This document shows, in pieces, positions 42,334-51,582 of a stretch of 64,000 bases of DNA. Source of the DNA: Lachnoclostridium sp. GTDB lineage: Bacteria > Bacillota > Clostridia > Lachnospirales > Lachnospiraceae. Both the position numbers and the translations under genes were made by a program. The notes below the pieces were generated by a model, which saw only the letters and a list, made by a program, of their open reading frames with translations, made no database searches and was not told the origin of the DNA. The DNA is taken from the NCBI GenBank assembly GCA_023665475.1, contig JAMPEB010000001.1, positions 186,001 through 250,000 of the forward strand. Reading direction: 5' to 3'. Each line of letters opens with the position of its first letter. The first letter of the stretch is position 1.

Positions 42334-44067
42334 TTATTGAAATTCACAAACACGGTCCGCCAATGCAATGGTGGAAGGTCTATGGGCAATCATAATAATA
42401 TTTTTCCCATTCTTCATGGATTTGAGCGCATCATTCACTAACTGCTCCGATTCATTATCCAGCGCAGAAGTCGCCTCGTCCAATAAAACTATGGGCGCAT
42501 CCTTCAAAATCGCCCTGGCAATGGCAATCCTCTGTCTCTGTCCTCCCGAAAGCCTGTTTCCGCGCTCTCCTGCATTGGTATCATATCCGTTTTCCAGATT
42601 CATGATAAATTCATGGGCATGAGCCAGCTTTGCTGCCTGTATGATTTCTTCCTCAGAAGCATCCGGCCTGCCGATTAAGATATTTTCTTTCACAGAAACA
42701 TTGAACAGATACGGCTCCTGAGGCACATAGGCTATCAGGCTGCGTATTTCCCCATTTTCCATCTGCCTATAAGATTTCCCATCCAGATAAATATCTCCCT
42801 CCGCAAAAGGATAAAGCCCCAGCAAAAGCTTTGAAAGCGTTGTCTTGCCGCATCCCGAAGAGCCTGTGACGGCAATGCTTTCCCCCTTTTTCATCCGCAT
42901 GGAATATGCGTCCAATAAAGGCTTGTCCTCCCGGTAGCAAAACTTAATATTGGAAATTTCCAGAAAATCTGTCTCCGGTGTTTTTTCCGCTTTGCCTTTC
43001 TCTGCTTTTTGCCTTTCCTGTTTCCGGCCTTCTTTCACCGCATTTTCTAGTACCTCTGCTGCTTCGTTTTCCCCTGCCGCATCCTCTTGATACCAGTTCT
43101 TTGGCTCTTCCTCTTCCGCCAGAAAATCAAAAATATTCTGGGCATTGGTCAGGCATCCGATCAGCTCCGGCAGATATCTGCCCAGCTGTAAAAACTGAAA
43201 GGAAAAACTTCCATACAGAAAGTAAATCGCCGTAAGGGCTCCCAAAGTGGCATATCCTTTCTGCACAAAATAAATTCCCAGCATCAAAAATACCAGCGAA
43301 CACAGCAGGCCAAAGCCCCCATTGCACCCTTCGAGGAATGCGGTATAGAGGATCTTTTTCCTGCTCTGCTTTGCATAAACTGCGTTTTCCCGGACAAATT
43401 CCTGCACGGTTTCCTTTCCTGCCGCATACATTCTCACCTGTTCCATCCCCTGTAAAAGATTGGACAATTTTTCCGTCATCTTCCCATTGATTATGGACAG
43501 CTTTTTAGTCACCCTGCGCATGGGTTCAATCATCAGGCTGTTTATGCACAGAAGCACCAGATTTGCCCCCGCCAGACACAAAGTAATCTGCCAGTTTAAA
43601 CAGAGCATGGGTACTAAAAAAACAAGCATCTGTATCAGGGGCGCCACGGTTCTCCTCAGCCGGGAGCCATAAATACTTCCCATTTTTTGCAAATCATAGG
43701 ACAGCTTTGACATAAAATCCCCGCTGTGGTGCGTTTCATAATATTCATAGGGCAGGCGCACCTCATGGTGGAACAGGAGCTTACAGACAGTTCCGTAGGC
43801 GCGCTTCGCCTCCACATTATAGACAATGCTCGCCCATCGGTAAACAATCAGAGAGAGTATGCCGCCAATCACATTTCCCAGAATGACATATGCCATTCTC
43901 CGGGAGTCCCCGGACTGCGCCGCATCCATCACATTTTTCATCAAAAGGGAGGACAGCACCGAAAACATTGCCCAGCATGCGCTCATAAAAAAGATGCCTG
44001 CCAGATAAAGAATACAGCGCTTTCCCATTAACTTCATAGTGCGTACAAAAAGCTTCCATAATTTCAT
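42334..44067 (-). CDS. ABC exporter, permease-ATPase half (second of pair)
   Basis: The 577-residue half-transporter has six membrane helices (about 15-290) and an ATPase with Walker A TGSSGCGKTT, LSGGQRQRIA, Walker B IVLLDEA and the H-loop His of MIAHRPST. It ends abruptly at VCEFQ, where relatives continue about 20 residues. A charged linker (about 330-360) lies between the halves. The start has AAGGAGG seven bases before the ATG at 44065-44067 and overlaps the partner gene by 4 bases. Probably a heterodimeric exporter of drugs, lipids or peptides. Confidence 0.88.
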   Translation of the reverse strand: MKLWKLFVRTMKLMGKRCILYLAGIFFMSACWAMFSVLSSLLMKNVMDAAQSGDSRRMAYVILGNVIGGILSLIVYRWASIVYNVEAKRAYGTVCKLLFHHEVRLPYEYYETHHSGDFMSKLSYDLQKMGSIYGSRLRRTVAPLIQMLVFLVPMLCLNWQITLCLAGANLVLLCINSLMIEPMRRVTKKLSIINGKMTEKLSNLLQGMEQVRMYAAGKETVQEFVRENAVYAKQSRKKILYTAFLEGCNGGFGLLCSLVFLMLGIYFVQKGYATLGALTAIYFLYGSFSFQFLQLGRYLPELIGCLTNAQNIFDFLAEEEEPKNWYQEDAAGENEAAEVLENAVKEGRKQERQKAEKGKAEKTPETDFLEISNIKFCYREDKPLLDAYSMRMKKGESIAVTGSSGCGKTTLSKLLLGLYPFAEGDIYLDGKSYRQMENGEIRSLIAYVPQEPYLFNVSVKENILIGRPDASEEEIIQAAKLAHAHEFIMNLENGYDTNAGERGNRLSGGQRQRIAIARAILKDAPIVLLDEATSALDNESEQLVNDALKSMKNGKNIIMIAHRPSTIALADRVCEFQ

Positions 44068-45851
44068 GAGCACACCTCCTTTCCATACATTCCGGCATAG
44101 GCTCCCTTTTGTTTCAGAAGCTGTTCATGAGTTCCTTCCTCTGCAATCACCCCGTCCTTTAACACCATAATCTTATCCGCATTCTGGACCGTGGAAAGCC
44201 TATGTGCAATGGTGATGCAGGTCCGGTTCTCAGAGAGGCTGTCTATGGCTTCCTGAATCAGCTTTTCCGTGTCCACATCCACTGCGGAGGTAGGCTCGTC
44301 CAGCAAAAGAATGGGCGCGTTCTTCAAAAATGCCCTTGCAATGGAAATCCGCTGTTTCTCCCCGCCGGACAGCAGGATTCCCCTCTCTCCCACCATCGTG
44401 TCATACCCTTCCGGAAGCCCCATGATAAAATCATGGATTCTTGCTTTTTTACAGGCAGCAATGACTTCTTCCTTGGAGGCGTTTGTATTTCCATACCTTA
44501 CATTTTCATAAATGCTGGTAGGGAAAAGAAAGACATTCTGGGACACCAAGGCCATTTTTTCCCTTGCAGACTCTATTTCCCACTCCGGAAAACCGCGGTC
44601 AAACAGTCTGTACTCTCCCTTGTCCACAGGGTAAAATCCGCAGAGGATATGAAAAATGGTACTCTTTCCTCCTCCCGATTCTCCTACAAAAGCTACTTTG
44701 CTTCCTATGGGAACACAGAAAGAAACTCCATTTAACACCGACTGCCCCTTTGTATAGGCAAAGCTTACATCCGAAAAGGAGAGGGCTGTTTCCTCCGCCG
44801 CAGCGTTCTGTGCTATGCTGTCAGGCATTATCCCATCGCCTCGTGCTGTGTCCACCAGACTTATGCTTGTTGACATTGTTCCGGTCGATACTAAGCCGCT
44901 TGGTTCGTCCGGCTCATTCAATATCTTTTCTATTCTTCCGACGCACACCCATTGTTCCTTTGCGTCCACCATGTCAAAGGGCAGCCCGATAAAAGCCTGC
45001 ACAAACTTTTCCAGAATAATGATGAACGCCATCAGCTCTCCCACGCTCAAAGCGCCGTGAATCACCAGAAAATAAGCATAGACGGCACAGATAATGTCGG
45101 GCACCCACTGTAAAAGCTTTCTGGTAATAATTGCGGTGTTGGAAATTCTGGTACGCTTTTCCTCATTTTCCACCAACGCCTGCGCCGACTCATCCAGCTT
45201 CTTTTGAAAATAATCCTCTGCCCCGAAAGCGCGCAGCGCTAAGATACCGCTCACGCAGTCCTGCGCAATCTCCGTAATGGAGTCCGACTTCTGGCGGTGC
45301 ACTTTTTTCAGACCGGTAAGTTTCTTTGCCACACGGTCGGTAAACCACAGCACAACTGGATAGCAGACAAGCATTACAAACAAAAGGCTTAGATTCAACC
45401 TTCCCACATAGACCGCATAGGTGATAAGCTCCACCGTACTATTGCAAAGTGTCGGCAGGGTTTCCCCAAGAAGCAAATCCGTTTCGGCAATATCGGAATT
45501 CATCTTATTGATCACGGCAGCCGAACCGTTCCTATCAAAATATTTATACTCCAAGCGGTATAATTTTTGCGCTGTCAGATTTTTGTAGCGTGTCTGTACC
45601 TTTAAGCCGAACACCGAATTGACAACGCTCTGCAAAAAGGAAACCGCAAAGCCGAGCACGGTCAATCCCAGAAACAGCGCCAGAAAATCCTTGAAAGGAA
45701 CTTCTTCTCCCGCGAGCATCATATCAATGGCGCCACCGATTACGGTATTTCCTTTCACCACAATATTTGCCAAAATATACGACAACAACAGCGCTGACAC
45801 AAAGTAAGCGCTGTTGCGAAGTGAACATCTCAAAAAATAATTCTTTTTCAT
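44064..45851 (-). CDS. ABC exporter, permease-ATPase half (first of pair)
   Basis: The 595-residue half-transporter has membrane helices (about 15-290) and an ATPase with Walker A GESGGGKST, signature LSGGEKQRISI, Walker B ILLLDEP and H-loop IAHRLST. An inserted Ser/Thr-rich linker of about 45 residues precedes the ATPase. The pair is probably a heterodimer. Its ribosome site is a run of seven G immediately downstream of carB. Confidence 0.88.
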   Translation of the reverse strand: MKKNYFLRCSLRNSAYFVSALLLSYILANIVVKGNTVIGGAIDMMLAGEEVPFKDFLALFLGLTVLGFAVSFLQSVVNSVFGLKVQTRYKNLTAQKLYRLEYKYFDRNGSAAVINKMNSDIAETDLLLGETLPTLCNSTVELITYAVYVGRLNLSLLFVMLVCYPVVLWFTDRVAKKLTGLKKVHRQKSDSITEIAQDCVSGILALRAFGAEDYFQKKLDESAQALVENEEKRTRISNTAIITRKLLQWVPDIICAVYAYFLVIHGALSVGELMAFIIILEKFVQAFIGLPFDMVDAKEQWVCVGRIEKILNEPDEPSGLVSTGTMSTSISLVDTARGDGIMPDSIAQNAAAEETALSFSDVSFAYTKGQSVLNGVSFCVPIGSKVAFVGESGGGKSTIFHILCGFYPVDKGEYRLFDRGFPEWEIESAREKMALVSQNVFLFPTSIYENVRYGNTNASKEEVIAACKKARIHDFIMGLPEGYDTMVGERGILLSGGEKQRISIARAFLKNAPILLLDEPTSAVDVDTEKLIQEAIDSLSENRTCITIAHRLSTVQNADKIMVLKDGVIAEEGTHEQLLKQKGAYAGMYGKEVCS

Positions 45852-45858
45852 CTAAATA

Positions 45859-45876
45859 CCCCCCCGCCTTTGCGGG
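45859..45876 (-). promoter_or_regulatory. G7 ribosome binding site with hairpin, before the ABC exporter
   Basis: On the minus strand CCCGC-AAAG-GCGGG is continuous with a run of seven G that ends 7 bases before the ATG. The G run is the ribosome site, and its first bases are in the hairpin, so tract length could affect translation. Inference only. Confidence 0.4.
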
Positions 45877-45886
45877 TTTATATTCT

Positions 45887-48800
45887 TTAGAGTTGCGCAA
45901 TATCTACCAATTCCAGTCTGCCGCTTGCATTCTCCAAGCTGGTCACCAAAGCCTGTGCCGTGTCCATGGCGGTAATACAGTTGATGCCCGTTTCGATGGC
46001 AGTTCGGCGAATCAGGAAACCGTCCCTTGATTTGTCACGCCCCTGTGTAGGCGTATCAATAACCAAATCTATCTTGTGACCCAGAATCAAATCCATGACT
46101 GTGGGCGATTCCTGAGAAATCTTGTTGACCTTTCTCGCCTTGACTCCCGCTTCATTCAAAGCTGCCGCCGTGCTTCTGGTGGCATAAATGGTATAGCCCA
46201 GCTTTTCAAAACGGCGCCCTACCTCAATCGCTTCGCCCTTGTCGGCATCTTTTACGGTGATAATCATATTCTTGTACTTGGGAAGGTTCACCCCAGCCCC
46301 CAAAAATGCCTTATAAAGCGCTTCGTTAAAGGTCTTGGCTATGCCTAGGCACTCGCCCGTGGACTTCATCTCAGGACCTAAGCTAATCTCCGCGCCACGG
46401 ATTTTCTCAAAGGAAAATACCGGCATTTTGATAGCGAAATATTCCGCCTCCGGCTGTAACCCCGGCTTATAGCCCAATTCCCGAATGGTCTTTCCGATGA
46501 TAACCTCCGTCGCCAAATCCACAATGGGAATCCCTGTAACCTTGCTGATATAGGGCACGGTACGGGAAGAACGGGGATTCACCTCAATCACATACACTTC
46601 CTCCCCTATGGCAATAAACTGAATGTTAATCAAACCCTTTACATGGAGGGCTTTTGCCAGCCTTCTCGTGTATTCGGCAATTCTCTCCTTCACGGTTTCG
46701 GTAACGGTGGGAGCGGGATAAACGGAAATACTGTCGCCGGAATGCACTCCTGTGCGTTCGATATGTTCCATAATTCCGGGAATCAGGATATCCGTGCCAT
46801 CGCACACGGCATCCACTTCCAATTCCTTGCCCTGCAGATATTTGTCTACCAGAATGGGGTGATCCTGTGCAATCCTGTTGATAATTGCCATAAACTCTTC
46901 GATTTCTTCATCCGAAATGGCAATCTGCATCCCCTGTCCGCCAAGCACATAGGAAGGGCGGACTAACACCGGATAGCCCAAGCGGTTTGCGACTTCTTTT
47001 GCTTCTTCGGCAGTATAAACGGTTCCGCCTGCGGCACGGGGAATCTGGGTCTGCTCCAGAATTTTATCAAATAACTCCCTATCCTCTGCGGCATCCACAT
47101 CCTCCGCCTTGGTGCCTAAAATCGGCACGCCCATCTTCATCAAACTTTCCGTGAGTTTAATTGCCGTCTGTCCGCCAAACTGCACCACGGCTCCGTCCGG
47201 CTTCTCCACATTGACGATGGACTCCACATCTTCGGGAGTCAGCGGTTCAAAATACAGCTTATCCGCAATATCAAAATCCGTGCTGACCGTTTCCGGGTTA
47301 TTGTTGATAATGATGGTCTCATAGCCCGCCTTGGAAAATGCCCAGGTAGCATGTACGGAGCAATAGTCAAATTCGATACCCTGCCCGATACGGATGGGTC
47401 CGGAGCCAAGCACCAGCACCTTTTTGCGCCCTTCGGTCTTCACTGCCTCACATTCTCCCCCGAATACGGAGTAATAGTAAGGAGTGGATGCCTCAAACTC
47501 GGCGGCACAGGTGTCCACCATCTTGTATACCGCAACAATGCCATTGTCATAGCGCATCTTCTTGATGTCCGCCTCAGGGATGCCGGTAAGCCTTGAAATC
47601 ACAGCATCGGGAAACTCGATTCTCTTGGCTTCCTTAAGCAGTTCCACCGTAAGGGGACCCTTCCTTAACGCCTCTTCCATCTCAACCAAAATGGCAATCT
47701 TGTCGATAAACCATGTGTCAATCATGGTAATGTCATGAATATCCTCATAGCTTACACCCTTGCGGATAGCCTCCGCAATCACATAAATGCGCTGGTCATC
47801 CACAATCTTCAAACGCTCTTTTAATTCCCCGGCAGAAAGGGAGCTGAAATCATAACTGAGCAGGCAGTCCACATGCTGCTCCAGAGAGCGGATAGCCTTC
47901 ATCAGGGCTCCTTCAAAATTATTGCAGATACTCATAACCTCGCCGGTAGCCTTCATCTGTGTGGTTAAAGTACGCTTTGCCGTAATAAATTTATCAAAAG
48001 GAAGTCTCGGAATCTTCACCACACAGTAATCCAATGTGGGTTCAAAGCTCGCATAAGTCTTGTGGGTAATGGCGTTTTTGATTTCGTCCAAGGTAAAGCC
48101 GAGGGCAATCTTTGCCGCCACCTTTGCAATCGGATATCCCGTCGCTTTGGAAGCCAGTGCCGAAGAACGGCTGACACGGGGGTTTACCTCGATAACACAA
48201 TATTCAAAACTGGTGGGATGCAGGGCAAACTGCACATTACATCCTCCGGTAATCTCAAGCTCATTGATAATCTTTAAAGCGGAAGTACGCAGCATCTGGT
48301 ACTCCTTATCACTCAAAGTCTGGGACGGCGCCACCACAATACTGTCACCGGTATGTACTCCCACCGGGTCAATGTTTTCCATATTACATACGGTAATGCA
48401 ATTGCCTGCACTGTCCCGCATTACCTCATATTCGATTTCCTTCCAGCCTGCAATACAGCGTTCCACCAACACCTGTCCTACACGGGACAGACGAAGCCCA
48501 TTCTCAAGGATTTCCTCAAGCTGCACCTGATTATAAGCAATACCGCCGCCGCTTCCGCCCAATGTATAAGCGGGGCGGAGCACCACCGGATAACCGATGG
48601 TATTGGTAAATGCAATACCTTCCTGCACATTTTCCACCACTTTGGACGCGGCGCAGGGCTCTCCGATTCTCTCCATCAAATCCTTAAATTCCTGCCGCCC
48701 TTCCGCATTGCGGATAGTTGCCGCAGTGGTTCCCAAAAGCGTCACCCCATGGGCTTTCAAAAACCCGGATTCCTCCAGCTCCATTCCCAGATTCAGTCCT

Positions 48801-49081
48801 GCCTGACCCCCCAAAGTGGGAAGAATGCTGTCAGGCTTTTCTTTTTCAATAATCTGCTCCAACACCTTTACGGTCAGAGGCTCAATATATACCTTATCCG
48901 CAATATCCTTATCGGTCATGATGGTTGCCGGGTTAGAATTTACCAAAATGACCTCGACCCCTTCCTCCTTTAAGGAACGGCACGCCTGTGTGCCGGCATA
49001 GTCAAATTCCGCAGCCTGCCCGATGACGATGGGACCGGAACCGATTACCATTACGCGTTTTACATTGGGATTCTTTGGCAT
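45887..49081 (-). CDS. carB: Carbamoyl-phosphate synthase large subunit
   Basis: The 1064-residue synthase has two ATP-grasp halves (IGSGPIVIGQAAEFDYAG near the start; VLGSGPIRIGQGIEFDYCS at about 555) and a C-terminal MGS-like regulatory domain (about 930-1064, GHKIDLVIDTPTQGRDK). It makes carbamoyl phosphate from bicarbonate, ammonia and two ATP for pyrimidines and arginine. Directly after carA, with one base between them. Confidence 0.97.
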   Translation of the reverse strand: MPKNPNVKRVMVIGSGPIVIGQAAEFDYAGTQACRSLKEEGVEVILVNSNPATIMTDKDIADKVYIEPLTVKVLEQIIEKEKPDSILPTLGGQAGLNLGMELEESGFLKAHGVTLLGTTAATIRNAEGRQEFKDLMERIGEPCAASKVVENVQEGIAFTNTIGYPVVLRPAYTLGGSGGGIAYNQVQLEEILENGLRLSRVGQVLVERCIAGWKEIEYEVMRDSAGNCITVCNMENIDPVGVHTGDSIVVAPSQTLSDKEYQMLRTSALKIINELEITGGCNVQFALHPTSFEYCVIEVNPRVSRSSALASKATGYPIAKVAAKIALGFTLDEIKNAITHKTYASFEPTLDYCVVKIPRLPFDKFITAKRTLTTQMKATGEVMSICNNFEGALMKAIRSLEQHVDCLLSYDFSSLSAGELKERLKIVDDQRIYVIAEAIRKGVSYEDIHDITMIDTWFIDKIAILVEMEEALRKGPLTVELLKEAKRIEFPDAVISRLTGIPEADIKKMRYDNGIVAVYKMVDTCAAEFEASTPYYYSVFGGECEAVKTEGRKKVLVLGSGPIRIGQGIEFDYCSVHATWAFSKAGYETIIINNNPETVSTDFDIADKLYFEPLTPEDVESIVNVEKPDGAVVQFGGQTAIKLTESLMKMGVPILGTKAEDVDAAEDRELFDKILEQTQIPRAAGGTVYTAEEAKEVANRLGYPVLVRPSYVLGGQGMQIAISDEEIEEFMAIINRIAQDHPILVDKYLQGKELEVDAVCDGTDILIPGIMEHIERTGVHSGDSISVYPAPTVTETVKERIAEYTRRLAKALHVKGLINIQFIAIGEEVYVIEVNPRSSRTVPYISKVTGIPIVDLATEVIIGKTIRELGYKPGLQPEAEYFAIKMPVFSFEKIRGAEISLGPEMKSTGECLGIAKTFNEALYKAFLGAGVNLPKYKNMIITVKDADKGEAIEVGRRFEKLGYTIYATRSTAAALNEAGVKARKVNKISQESPTVMDLILGHKIDLVIDTPTQGRDKSRDGFLIRRTAIETGINCITAMDTAQALVTSLENASGRLELVDIAQL

Positions 49082-49082
49082 C

Positions 49083-50270
49083 TTAGTTCTCTCCTTTCAT
49101 CATCTTAATGAATCTGTCAAACAGATAACCCGAGTCCTGCGGACCGGCGCAGGCTTCCGGATGGAACTGCACCGTAAAAATATTTTTGCCCGTATAGGAA
49201 AGCCCTTCGTTGGTGCCGTCATTTACATTGACAAATGCAGGCACGGCAACTTTAGGGTCCAGCTTGTCCGTATCCACCACATAACCATGGTTCTGGGAAG
49301 AAATGTAAACCCTTCCGTCAGACAAATCCTTTACCGGATGATTGCCTCCCCTGTGACCGTATTTCATCTTGTGGGTATCCGCCCCGGTGGCAAGCGCCAT
49401 CAACTGATGACCCAGACAGATTGCAAAAATGGGAATGTCCGTGTCATATAATTTCTTAATCTCCGCAATAACGGAAGCACATTCTTTGGGGTCTCCGGGT
49501 CCGTTGCTCAACATAATTCCGTCAGGGGCATCCGCAATGATTTCCTCCGCTTTGGTAAACGCCGGATAAACCGTGACCTGACACCCTCTCTGCGCCAGAG
49601 AATGGGCAATATTTGCCTTGGTGCCCAAATCCATCAGGGCAACCTTAAGTCCTGCGCCGTTTAACTCCCTGACCAGCGTCGGTCTGGGCTCTTTCACGCC
49701 CCGTTCATAGCTTTCCCTGTCAAAGCGCGCCGCACCGGACAATGGGCCGTTCTGTGCAAGATCCGTAGTAGGCGCTACGGTATACTTTGAGGTACAGCTC
49801 ACCTTTTCCACCACCTTACCTGTGGTGTACTCCTTTAAACGGGGAAGAATTTCATCCGGTTGATAATTTTCATTGGTGGTAATCATTCCGTTCATGGTTC
49901 CCTTGTTACGCAGAATCTTCGTCAGGGCTCTGGTGTCGATACCCGCAATGCCGGGCACACCGTTTTCCTCCAGAAATTCCTGTATGGTAATATCATTCCT
50001 GAAATTGCTCGCTATCCTTGAAAGCTCTCTCACGATAAAGCCGTCGGGCCAAGGCTTTAAAGATTCCATGTCTTCCCTGCATACCCCGTAATTGCCGATC
50101 AGGGGATAGGTCATGCAGACAGCCTGTCCCGCATAAGAAGGGTCTGTCAATACTTCCAGATATCCCGCCATGGATGTATTAAATACAATTTCACTAATCA
50201 CTTCTTTGTGGGCGCCGATGTGGGTTCCCTCAAATACCGTGCCGTCTTCCAATATCAAAAATGCCTTCAT
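49083..50270 (-). CDS. carA: Carbamoyl-phosphate synthase small subunit
   Basis: The 395-residue glutamine amidotransferase subunit has an N-terminal CPSase domain (EVIFNTSM-type region, TDPSYAGQ) and a class I amidotransferase domain: Cys in AICLGHQLMALA and His/Glu in VQFHPEACAGP. It supplies ammonia to CarB. A promoter lies 50 bases upstream; no PyrR attenuator was seen in the short leader. Confidence 0.96.
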   Translation of the reverse strand: MKAFLILEDGTVFEGTHIGAHKEVISEIVFNTSMAGYLEVLTDPSYAGQAVCMTYPLIGNYGVCREDMESLKPWPDGFIVRELSRIASNFRNDITIQEFLEENGVPGIAGIDTRALTKILRNKGTMNGMITTNENYQPDEILPRLKEYTTGKVVEKVSCTSKYTVAPTTDLAQNGPLSGAARFDRESYERGVKEPRPTLVRELNGAGLKVALMDLGTKANIAHSLAQRGCQVTVYPAFTKAEEIIADAPDGIMLSNGPGDPKECASVIAEIKKLYDTDIPIFAICLGHQLMALATGADTHKMKYGHRGGNHPVKDLSDGRVYISSQNHGYVVDTDKLDPKVAVPAFVNVNDGTNEGLSYTGKNIFTVQFHPEACAGPQDSGYLFDRFIKMMKGEN

Positions 50271-50321
50271 CTGTTCCCTCTCCTTATGTCTGGCTTAAGC
50301 AGAATTATCAAGTATGGCGTC

Positions 50322-50350
50322 ATTATATCATAACTTCCTCTCCCGGGCAA
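50322..50350 (-). promoter_or_regulatory. Promoter of carAB
   Basis: TTGCCC (50345-50350), 17 bases, TGA-TATAAT (TATAAT at 50322-50327), minus strand; extended -10. It begins right at the stop of the preceding gene. Confidence 0.6.
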
Positions 50351-51538
50351 CTACTGCTCCTGACCGGAAGTACGGCTTATTGCCAACAGTTTCTGCCGCA
50401 TCTCATCCTCAATCCTCTGAAGCTCCTCTTCCGCGCTTCTTCTCTTTGCGCGTCCCTCTTCCTGTATCTTCATAACCTCGTCCAAGGTACTTATCAGGGT
50501 CTGGTTCGTTGCCGTCAAAGTCTCGATATCCACGATACCCCTCTCGCTTTCTCTGGCGGTTTCAACGGTTGCAATCTTAAGCGTCTCGGCATTTTTCTTA
50601 AGCAGCTCATTGGTCATGTCCGCCACTTCCCGCTGCGCCTTTGCCGCCTCGCCGGAATGCTCCACTCCTATGGCAATCACCATCTGGCTCTTCCACAAGG
50701 GTATGGTATTGACCAGAGTGGACTGTATCTTTTCCGACATGGCTGTATCGTTTCCCTGAATCAGACGGATCTGGGGACCCATCTGCATGGAAACTGCCCT
50801 TGTCAGCTCTAAATCATAGATTTTCTTTTCAAAACGCTCACACATGGCGGCATAATCCTTTGCTTCCTGCGTATCCTCCGGCAGACCGCTTAACTCCGCT
50901 TTGTTAAGAAGTTTTGGCAGTTCCTCGCTCCTAGCCTGCTCCAGCTTCTTTTTCCCCGCCAGGATATACATGGACAATTCCTTAAAATAATTCAGATTCA
51001 GTTCATACATCTTGTCCAGCATTGCCACATCTTTCAGAAGCGTCACCTGATGGTTTTCCAACACCTTGACAATCTTATTGATATTGACCTCCGCCTTATC
51101 ATATTTTGCCTTTAAATTGCCTAATTTATTGCTGCTCTTCTTAAAGATTCCCAGAAATCCCTTTTCCTCTTCCTCCTCAAAATTTTTAAGCTCTGCCACC
51201 ACTTCCGTGAGCATTTGACCGATTTCTCCCATATCCTTGGTACGCACGCTGTTTAAAGCGCTCTCCGAAAAATCGGCAATCTTTTTCTGACTGCCTGCCC
51301 CATAGCACAACACCATCTGGGTATTGGTAATGTCAATCTGCTTTACAAAATCATCCACCATCTTCTGTTCTTCCGGCGTCAGTACCGCCTCAGGCACTTT
51401 CGCCGCCGTCTCCTGCACCGGCTGCGCCTTGCTCTCGGCGACCACTGCCACCCCCTGCGAAAACATCTCCGGTTCAAAGGTCAGTGTGGGAGCTTCCTTC
51501 AACATTTCATCCAAATCGTTACCCATAATAATAACCAT
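50351..51538 (-). CDS. TelA-family toxic anion resistance protein
   Basis: The roughly 395-residue protein fits the TelA (YaaN) family: long coiled-coil helices, VLCYGAGSQKKIADFSESAL, LPKLLNKAELSG, QIRLIQGNDTAMSEKIQSTLVNTIP and WKSQMVIAIGV. Members are linked to tellurite and cell-envelope stress resistance, with an unknown mechanism. Start options are ATG 51536-51538 (GGAAAGG upstream) or an ATG four codons later; an earlier start at 51583 overlapping the upstream stop is less likely. It follows the XpaC-like gene, its usual partner. Confidence 0.8.
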   Translation of the reverse strand: MVIIMGNDLDEMLKEAPTLTFEPEMFSQGVAVVAESKAQPVQETAAKVPEAVLTPEEQKMVDDFVKQIDITNTQMVLCYGAGSQKKIADFSESALNSVRTKDMGEIGQMLTEVVAELKNFEEEEEKGFLGIFKKSSNKLGNLKAKYDKAEVNINKIVKVLENHQVTLLKDVAMLDKMYELNLNYFKELSMYILAGKKKLEQARSEELPKLLNKAELSGLPEDTQEAKDYAAMCERFEKKIYDLELTRAVSMQMGPQIRLIQGNDTAMSEKIQSTLVNTIPLWKSQMVIAIGVEHSGEAAKAQREVADMTNELLKKNAETLKIATVETARESERGIVDIETLTATNQTLISTLDEVMKIQEEGRAKRRSAEEELQRIEDEMRQKLLAISRTSGQEQ

Positions 51539-51582
51539 GCCTTTCCGTAACCTGCGAATTTGAGCCGCAGGCACAATTTTCA

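Noticed and set aside
50271..50350. A PyrR attenuator before carA
   Set aside because: The leader is only about 45 nt, and no terminator or anti-terminator pair is seen.
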